A stretch of 64,000 bases of DNA from Rhodocyclus tenuis (GTDB taxonomy: Bacteria > Pseudomonadota > Gammaproteobacteria > Burkholderiales > Rhodocyclaceae). Below the pieces are notes generated by a model. It had not been told where the DNA came from. It saw nothing but the letters and a program-made list of their open reading frames with translations, and searched no databases. The stretch is from the NCBI RefSeq assembly GCF_014197755.1, contig NZ_JACIGE010000015.1, positions 1 through 64,000 of the forward strand, in the 5' to 3' direction. Of this stretch, positions 55,055-64,000 are shown piece after piece; the stretch's first letter is position 1; the number at the start of each line of letters is the position of its first letter. The position numbers and the translations under genes were made by a program.

Positions 55055-55867
55055 GTGACGACAAGCACGACGAAAGCGGTGCCGCCAGCGCGGATCCTGG
55101 CCGTCACCAACCAGAAAGGCGGCGTCGGCAAGACGACGACCGCGGTCAATCTGTCGGCCTGCCTCGCCGCGCTCGAGCAGCGCGTGCTGATGATCGACCT
55201 CGACCCGCAGGGCAACGCCACCACCGGTTGCGGCGTTTTCAAGCGCGAGGCCTTGCCGACCGTCTACCAGATCCTGATCGGTCGCTCGACGCTGGCCGAG
55301 GCGCGCATCCGCACCGAGTTCGGCTTCGACATCCTGCCCGCCAACCGCGAACTCGCCGGTGCCGAGGTCGAACTGATTGACATGGAGCGGCGCGAGTACC
55401 GCTTGCGCGAAGCGCTCGCCGCCGCCGCCGGCGATTACGACTACGTGCTGATGGACTGTCCGCCGGCGCTCAACCTGCTGACGGTCAATGGGCTCGCCGC
55501 CGCCGAAGCGGTGATGATCCCGATGCAGTGCGAGTACTACGCGCTGGAGGGTCTCACCGACCTCGTCGCCACACTCAAGAAAGTGCGCGCCAACCTCAAT
55601 CCGCGGCTGGAGATCGAAGGCCTGCTGCGCACCATGTACGATCCGCGCTCGACGCTGACGCAGCAGGTATCAAGCGAGCTCGAAAGTCATTTCGGCGAGA
55701 AGGTCTACCGCAGCATCATTCCGCGCAACGTGCGCCTGGCCGAAGCGCCGTCCTACGGCAAGCCGGTGTTCGCTTTCGACCGCAACTCGCGTGGTGCGCA
55801 GGCTTATCTGGCGCTGGCGCAGGAAATGCTCGACCGTCGCGCCGCCAACAAGGAAAAGAAGGCATGA
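55055..55867 (+). CDS. parA: Chromosome partitioning ATPase ParA (Soj)
   Basis: ParA is the Walker-type ATPase that moves ParB-parS complexes to segregate the replicated origin. The 270-residue protein has the deviant Walker A KGGVGKTT with the signature lysine, the A' motif MIDLDPQGN, and Walker B VLMDCPPAL. The start is a GTG at 55055, two bases after the rsmG stop, preceded by AAGGGG; the open frame earlier is shadow of rsmG. Its stop overlaps the parB start (ATGA), so they are coupled. This chromosomal pair next to mnmG/rsmG is a further sign that the origin is nearby. Confidence 0.96.
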   Translation: MTTSTTKAVPPARILAVTNQKGGVGKTTTAVNLSACLAALEQRVLMIDLDPQGNATTGCGVFKREALPTVYQILIGRSTLAEARIRTEFGFDILPANRELAGAEVELIDMERREYRLREALAAAAGDYDYVLMDCPPALNLLTVNGLAAAEAVMIPMQCEYYALEGLTDLVATLKKVRANLNPRLEIEGLLRTMYDPRSTLTQQVSSELESHFGEKVYRSIIPRNVRLAEAPSYGKPVFAFDRNSRGAQAYLALAQEMLDRRAANKEKKA

Positions 55868-56715
55868 AACTCAAGGGACTTGGCCGCGGGCTCGATGCCT
55901 TGCTCGCCGGCGACGCTGCCGACCGTCGCGAAGAACAACGCAGTCTGCCGGTGACGCGCCTGTCGCCGGGTCGCTACCAGCCGCGCACGCGCATGGACGC
56001 GGCCTCGCTCGAAGAGCTGGCCGCGTCGATCCGCGCGCAGGGGCTGATGCAGCCGATTCTGGTGCGGCCGCTGCTCGGCGAGCCGGGCGAGGAGCGCTTC
56101 GAGATCATCGCCGGCGAACGCCGCTGGCGTGCGGCGCAGATGGCCGGCCTGGCCGAGGTGCCGACGCTGGTGCGCGACATCCCCGACGAAGCGGCGATGG
56201 CGATGGCGCTGATCGAGAACATCCAGCGCGAGGATCTCAATCCGCTCGAAGAAGCGCAGGGCCTGCAGCGTCTGGTCGACGAGTTCGGCATGACGCACCA
56301 GCAGGCCGCGGACGCAGTTGGCCGTTCGCGCCCGACGGCATCGAACCTGCTGCGTCTGCTGCAACTGGCGCCGCCGGTGCAGGAACTGCTGATGGACGGC
56401 GCTATCGACATGGGGCATGCGCGCGCGCTGCTGCCGCTGGCTGGCGCCCTGCAGGTGCAGATCGCGCAGCGCACTGCCGCCAAGGGCCTGTCGGTGCGCG
56501 AGGTCGAGCGCCTGGCGCAGCGTGCGTTGAAACCCGTGAAATCGGCCGCCGAAGCGCGCCCCGACCGCGACCTGCTGCGGCTGCAGGAAGAACTTGCCGA
56601 TGTACTGGGCGCGCGCGTCGAAATCCGCGCCAATCGCAAGGGGGCCGGCCGCGTGCAGATCGACTTCGGCGACCTCGACCAGCTCGAAGGCATCATCGAA
56701 CGCCTGCGTCGCTAG
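55864..56715 (+). CDS. parB: Chromosome partitioning protein ParB
   Basis: ParB binds parS and loads around it as a CTP-dependent clamp. The 283-residue protein begins MKLKGLGRGLDALLAG (a typical ParB start that contacts ParA), has the CTP-binding GERRWRAAQMAG and ENIQREDLNPLEEA segments, the helix-turn-helix TASNLLRLLQLA, and the C-terminal dimerisation domain. I saw no parS consensus (TGTTTCACGTGAAACA) in the window. Overlaps parA by four bases. Confidence 0.96.
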   Translation: MKLKGLGRGLDALLAGDAADRREEQRSLPVTRLSPGRYQPRTRMDAASLEELAASIRAQGLMQPILVRPLLGEPGEERFEIIAGERRWRAAQMAGLAEVPTLVRDIPDEAAMAMALIENIQREDLNPLEEAQGLQRLVDEFGMTHQQAADAVGRSRPTASNLLRLLQLAPPVQELLMDGAIDMGHARALLPLAGALQVQIAQRTAAKGLSVREVERLAQRALKPVKSAAEARPDRDLLRLQEELADVLGARVEIRANRKGAGRVQIDFGDLDQLEGIIERLRR

Positions 56716-56736
56716 CCAGATCCTGCCAGTTATGGT

Positions 56737-56829
56737 TTGACTCTTATATATGAGTCTGCTACCGTGCGCCTCGCTGACGAGTGGCGCGAGCGCTTTCGCC
56801 TTGATTCCTATAGATGAGTGACTTACAAT
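56737..56829 (+). promoter_or_regulatory. atp operon promoter, with a degenerate upstream duplicate
   Basis: The downstream copy has -35 TTGATT (56801-56806) and -10 TACAAT (56824-56829), 17 bp apart. An upstream look-alike has TTGACT (56737-56742), a 17-bp spacer of the same pattern (cTTATATATGAGT versus cCTATAGATGAGT) and a poor -10 TACCGT (56760-56765). The two sit 64 bp apart and appear duplicated. Transcription from the good copy would start near 56836, which favours the atpI start at 56866. Confidence 0.7.
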
Positions 56830-56865
56830 GCTGCGGGTTTTTTGCGGTTGCTGGCGCTCCTGAGA

Positions 56866-58384
<1,519 letters not shown>

Positions 58385-58425
58385 GCCGTCTAGTTGCGGA
58401 ACCGCTATAGACGAAAGGTTCGTCC

Positions 58426-58896
58426 ATGAACATCAATGCAACCCTGATTGCCCAGGCCATCATGTTTGGCCTGTTCGTCTGGTTCTGCATGCGCTTTGTC
58501 TGGCCGCCGATCACGGCGGCACTCGCCGCGCGGCAGAAGCAGATTGCCGACGGGCTCGCCTCGGGTGAGCGCGGCCGGCACGAGCTGGAGCTGGCGGCCA
58601 AGCGGTCGTCGGAAGTGCTGCACGAAGCCAAGCAGCGCGCCGCCGAAATCGTCGCCCAGGCTGAAAAGCGTGGTATCGCGGTGATCGAGGAGGCCAAGGA
58701 ACAGGCCAAGGTCGAAGGCAATCGCATCATCACCGGTGCGCGTGCCGAGATCGAGCAGGAAGTCAGCCGTGCCAAGGAGCAGCTGCGCGAGAACGTCGCC
58801 AAGCTGGCCGTTGCCGGTGCCGAGCAGATCCTGCGCCGCGAAGTCGATGCCAAGGCACACGCCGACATCCTGGCTTCGCTCAAGGGCGGTCTCTAA
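58426..58896 (+). CDS. atpF: ATP synthase Fo subunit b
   Basis: Subunit b is the peripheral stalk. The 156-residue protein has one N-terminal membrane helix (about 5-25) and a long charged helix that dimerises, normal length (E. coli 156). It ends three bases before atpH. Confidence 0.96.
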   Translation: MNINATLIAQAIMFGLFVWFCMRFVWPPITAALAARQKQIADGLASGERGRHELELAAKRSSEVLHEAKQRAAEIVAQAEKRGIAVIEEAKEQAKVEGNRIITGARAEIEQEVSRAKEQLRENVAKLAVAGAEQILRREVDAKAHADILASLKGGL

Positions 58897-58899
58897 GCC

Positions 58900-59436
58900 A
58901 TGGCAGAACTCGTCACCATCGCGCGCCCGTACGCCGAGGCGGTTTTCCGCCTGGCGCGGGAAGGCAAGGCGCTGACGGCGTGGTCCGAGCGTTTGTCCCT
59001 GCTCGCGGCGATCAGCGCCGACGAGCAGGTGCGCAGCCGCCTCGACGATCCCGAACTGTCGGCGACGCAGAAAGCGGCGCTGATTTCCTCGCTGGCCGGC
59101 GCACCGTCCGGTGGCGACGAGACGAATCTGATCAGCGTCCTCGCCGAGAACGGCCGTCTTGTCCTGCTGCCCGAAATCGCCACCCTGTTCGCGGCGCTGA
59201 AAGGCGCTGAGGAGGGGGTCAAGGAGGCGACCATTCACAGCGCCTTCCCGCTCGACGACGCGCAACTCGCCACTTTGCTGGGCGATCTTGAAGCGCGTTT
59301 CAGTAGCCGGCTCAAGGCCGAAGTGGTCGTCGATCAGTCCCTGATCGGCGGCGTCAAGATCGTCGTTGGCGACCAGGTGCTCGATGCTTCCGTGCGCGGC
59401 AAGCTCGAAGCCCTCGGGTCTGCGCTCAAGAATTAG
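58900..59436 (+). CDS. atpH: ATP synthase F1 subunit delta
   Basis: Subunit delta caps F1 and joins it to the b-stalk. The 178-residue soluble protein has the typical N-terminal helical bundle (TIARPYAEAVFRLA) and the C-terminal DQSLIGGVKIVVGDQVLDASV segment. Normal length. Co-transcribed between atpF and atpA. Confidence 0.96.
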   Translation: MAELVTIARPYAEAVFRLAREGKALTAWSERLSLLAAISADEQVRSRLDDPELSATQKAALISSLAGAPSGGDETNLISVLAENGRLVLLPEIATLFAALKGAEEGVKEATIHSAFPLDDAQLATLLGDLEARFSSRLKAEVVVDQSLIGGVKIVVGDQVLDASVRGKLEALGSALKN

Positions 59437-59445
59437 GAGAACTCC

Positions 59446-60987
59446 ATGCAGCAGTTGAATCCTTCCGAAATCAGCGAACTGATCAAGACGAAGATCCAGA
59501 ATCTTCAGGTCGGCGCTGATCTGCGCACGCAGGGCACGGTCGTTTCCGTGACCGACGGCATCTGCCGCGTGCATGGCCTCACCGACGTCATGCAGGGTGA
59601 AATGCTCGAATTCCCGGGCAACACCTTCGGCATGGCGCTGAATCTCGAGCGCGACTCCGTCGGCGCCGTCATTCTCGGTGAGTACGAACACATTTCCGAA
59701 GGCGACACGGTCAAGACGACCGGCCGCATTCTCGAAGTGCCGGTCGGCCCCGAACTGATCGGCCGCGTCGTCAATTCGCTCGGCCAGCCGATCGATGGCA
59801 AGGGCCCGCTCGGCAACAAGCTGACCGACAAGATCGAAAAGGTTGCGCCGGGCGTGATCTGGCGCAAGTCGGTGACGCAGCCGGTGCAGACCGGTCTGAA
59901 GTCGGTCGACTCGATGGTTCCGGTTGGCCGCGGCCAGCGCGAACTGATCATCGGCGACCGTCAGACCGGCAAGACCGCGGTGGCGATCGACACGATCATC
60001 AACCAGAAGGGTCAGAACATGACCTGTATCTACGTTGCCGTCGGTCAGAAAGCCTCGACCATCGCCAACGTGGTGCGCAAGCTCGAAGAGAACGGCGCGA
60101 TGGAATACACCATCGTCGTCGCCGCTTCGGCCTCCGAATCCGCTGCCCTGCAATACATCGCGCCGTACTCCGGCTGCACGATGGGCGAATACTTCCGCGA
60201 CCGCGGCCAGGACGCGCTGATCATTTATGATGATCTGACCAAGCAGGCCTGGGCCTACCGTCAGGTCTCGCTGCTGCTGCGCCGTCCGCCGGGCCGCGAA
60301 GCCTACCCGGGCGACGTCTTCTACCTGCACTCGCGTCTGCTCGAGCGCGCTGCGCGCGTTTCCGAAGAATGGGTCGAGCGCTTCACCAACGGTGAGGTGA
60401 AGGGCAAGACCGGCTCGCTGACCGCGCTGCCGATCATCGAAACGCAGGCCGGCGACGTTTCCGCCTTCGTTCCGACCAACGTCATCTCGATTACCGACGG
60501 CCAGATCTTCCTGGAAACCGACCTGTTCAACGCCGGTATCCGCCCCGCCATCAACGCCGGTATCTCGGTGTCGCGCGTCGGTGGTGCGGCGCAGACCAAG
60601 GTCATCAAGAAGCTCGGTGGCGGTGTCCGTCTGGCGCTGGCGCAGTACCGCGAACTCGCGGCCTTCGCCCAGTTCGCCTCCGACCTCGACGAAGCGACGC
60701 GCAAGCAGCTCGAACGCGGCCGCATGGTGACCGAACTGATGAAGCAGGCACAGTACGCGCCGCTGTCGGTCGCCGAAATGACGATCACGCTGCTGGCGGT
60801 CAACAAGGGCTTCTTCGACAAGGTCGAAGTGAAGAAGGCGCTCGATGTCGAACGTCAGATTCATGCCTACGTCAGACAGAATCATGCCGACCTGATCGCC
60901 AAGATCGAGACGACCAAGGATCTTGACGCCGACGCAGAGCAGAAGCTCACCAAGGCGATCGAGGAGTTCACGGCCACTCTGGCCTGA
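59446..60987 (+). CDS. atpA: ATP synthase F1 subunit alpha
   Basis: Subunit alpha forms half of the nucleotide-binding hexamer. The 513-residue protein has the P-loop GDRQTGKTA and the conserved [17 protein letters not shown]. Exactly the E. coli length. The start has an AGGAGA ribosome site. Confidence 0.98.
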   Translation: MQQLNPSEISELIKTKIQNLQVGADLRTQGTVVSVTDGICRVHGLTDVMQGEMLEFPGNTFGMALNLERDSVGAVILGEYEHISEGDTVKTTGRILEVPVGPELIGRVVNSLGQPIDGKGPLGNKLTDKIEKVAPGVIWRKSVTQPVQTGLKSVDSMVPVGRGQRELIIGDRQTGKTAVAIDTIINQKGQNMTCIYVAVGQKASTIANVVRKLEENGAMEYTIVVAASASESAALQYIAPYSGCTMGEYFRDRGQDALIIYDDLTKQAWAYRQVSLLLRRPPGREAYPGDVFYLHSRLLERAARVSEEWVERFTNGEVKGKTGSLTALPIIETQAGDVSAFVPTNVISITDGQIFLETDLFNAGIRPAINAGISVSRVGGAAQTKVIKKLGGGVRLALAQYRELAAFAQFASDLDEATRKQLERGRMVTELMKQAQYAPLSVAEMTITLLAVNKGFFDKVEVKKALDVERQIHAYVRQNHADLIAKIETTKDLDADAEQKLTKAIEEFTATLA

Positions 60988-61004
60988 TCGATCGGGAGAG
61001 CGCC

Positions 61005-63330
<2,326 letters not shown>

Positions 63331-63352
63331 GCCGGCGCGAACAGCGCCACGT

Positions 63353-63384
63353 GCCGGCCCTGGGTGCAACAGCCCACGGCCGGC
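63353..63384 (+). repeat. Strong hairpin between atpD and atpC
   Basis: GCCGGCC (63353-63359) with TGGG pairs with CCCA and GGCCGGC (63378-63384) across an 8-base loop: an 11-bp stem with one C-C mismatch. There is no T-run. It may lower epsilon expression relative to the rest of the operon or protect the mRNA. Confidence 0.55.
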
Positions 63385-63470
63385 TCGCTGCAAACAGCTT
63401 CAGCTAATTTCCAACGCGCTCCGTTTGGCTTCCCGGAATCGGGAGGCGGGGCGGAGCGGCGGAGAATGTC

Positions 63471-63899
63471 ATGTCACTCAGAGTTCATGTTGACGTCGTC
63501 AGCGCCGAAGAACTGATCTTCTCGGGCGAAACCGAGTTCGGCGTGTTCCCCGGCGAAGCCGGCGAACTCGGTATCTATCCGCGGCACTCGCAACTGCTGA
63601 CGCGTCTGCGGCCTGGTACTGTCCGCCTCAAGGTTCCCGGCAGCGATGACTATGAAATGGTCTATGTTTCCGGTGGCCTGCTCGAGGTGCAGCCGAGCCT
63701 GATTACCGTTCTCGCCGATACGGCGATCCGCGCGGCCGATCTGGACGAGGCGAAAGCCGCCGAAGCCAAGCGTCTGGCCGAGGAAGCGCTGAAGAACCGC
63801 AGCGCCGAAATCGACTACGCCACCGCCGAAGCCGAACTGGCGCAGGCCATCGCGCAACTGCAGGCGATCAAGAAGCTGCGCAATCCGCGCGGTCACTAA
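63471..63899 (+). CDS. atpC: ATP synthase F1 subunit epsilon
   Basis: Subunit epsilon couples gamma to the c-ring and can inhibit ATP hydrolysis. The 142-residue protein has the N-terminal beta sandwich ([27 protein letters not shown]) and C-terminal two-helix domain. Last gene of the operon, followed by a terminator. Confidence 0.97.
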   Translation: MSLRVHVDVVSAEELIFSGETEFGVFPGEAGELGIYPRHSQLLTRLRPGTVRLKVPGSDDYEMVYVSGGLLEVQPSLITVLADTAIRAADLDEAKAAEAKRLAEEALKNRSAEIDYATAEAELAQAIAQLQAIKKLRNPRGH

Positions 63900-63942
63900 G
63901 CATTGGTGTCCAGGCTGCCAACACGGGCGGCCTTGGGCAAGG

Positions 63943-63974
63943 AAAAAGCCGGTCACGCAAGTGCCGGCTTTTTT
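63943..63974 (+). terminator. atp operon terminator
   Basis: AAAAAGCCGG (63943-63952) pairs with CCGGCTTTTT inside a run ending TTTTTT (63964-63974), closing an 11-base loop that contains further CAC/GTG pairing. It is a standard intrinsic terminator 44 bases past atpC. Confidence 0.85.
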
Positions 63975-64000
63975 CGCGCCCGGAGCTGCGAACGCGTATC

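Noticed and set aside
54391-56715. parS site near parAB
   Set aside because: No match to TGTTTCACGTGAAACA or a close variant was noticed.
58405-60885. 826-codon minus-strand frame opposite atpF-atpH-atpA
   Set aside because: Shadow of conserved atp genes; spans three genes and has no ribosome site.

Overview
The window looks like the replication-origin neighbourhood of a GC-rich betaproteobacterial chromosome. The rpmH-rnpA-yidD-yidC-mnmE block, mnmG-rsmG-parA-parB-atpIBEFHAGDC, and divergent dnaA-dnaN-gyrB without recF are typical of that class. Rhodocyclales is my best guess, from general protein character only; no database search was possible. Proteins are normal for the families named and most calls rest on motifs visible in the translation.

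Layout. The left edge holds the 5' end of a leftward 16S rRNA gene with a strong rrn promoter and boxA. A Spy-like lipoprotein, pflA/pflB, a transglutaminase-like protein that lacks its expected catalytic His, and a DUF883 protein follow (0.5-5.8 kb). From about 5.9 to 31.4 kb lies an accessory region. It begins with a truncated, frameshifted nuclease pseudogene. A six-gene leftward operon follows (hsdR, hsdM, yhcG-like nuclease, long hsdS, AAA ATPase, HNH nuclease); its last five genes are joined by overlapping or nearly overlapping stop/start codons, so a type I restriction system, a YhcG nuclease and a Septu(PtuAB)-like pair form one transcription unit. Next comes a Tn7-like transposition module (tnsA, tnsB, tnsC, tniQ; catalytic residues intact) with an Xre regulator. 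Then a HigA/ImmA-type regulator-protease with a conserved partner of unknown function, a Gabija-like GajA/GajB pair, and a lone protein with a HEPN-type R-x4-H motif. A 23-base sequence recurs on both sides of the Gabija/HEPN block; the right copy runs into a 32-bp perfect palindrome.

Core region. gyrB, dnaN and dnaA run leftward; rpmH onward runs rightward, so replication probably starts between or near them. DnaA boxes occur in the dnaN-dnaA gap, once upstream of dnaA, and in a denser cluster with an AT-rich stretch at 44.48-44.65 kb, my preferred oriC candidate. Between mnmE and mnmG sit a PAS/GGDEF/EAL protein and a branched-chain-amino-acid-type ABC transporter locus with three tandem paralogous binding proteins, a permease, a permease-ATPase fusion and a second ATPase. 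The window ends with the complete F1Fo ATP synthase operon and its terminator.

The accessory region reads as a defence island next to the origin. No integrase, tRNA target, CRISPR array or cas gene was seen, and the exact ends of the Tn7-like element could not be fixed by eye.
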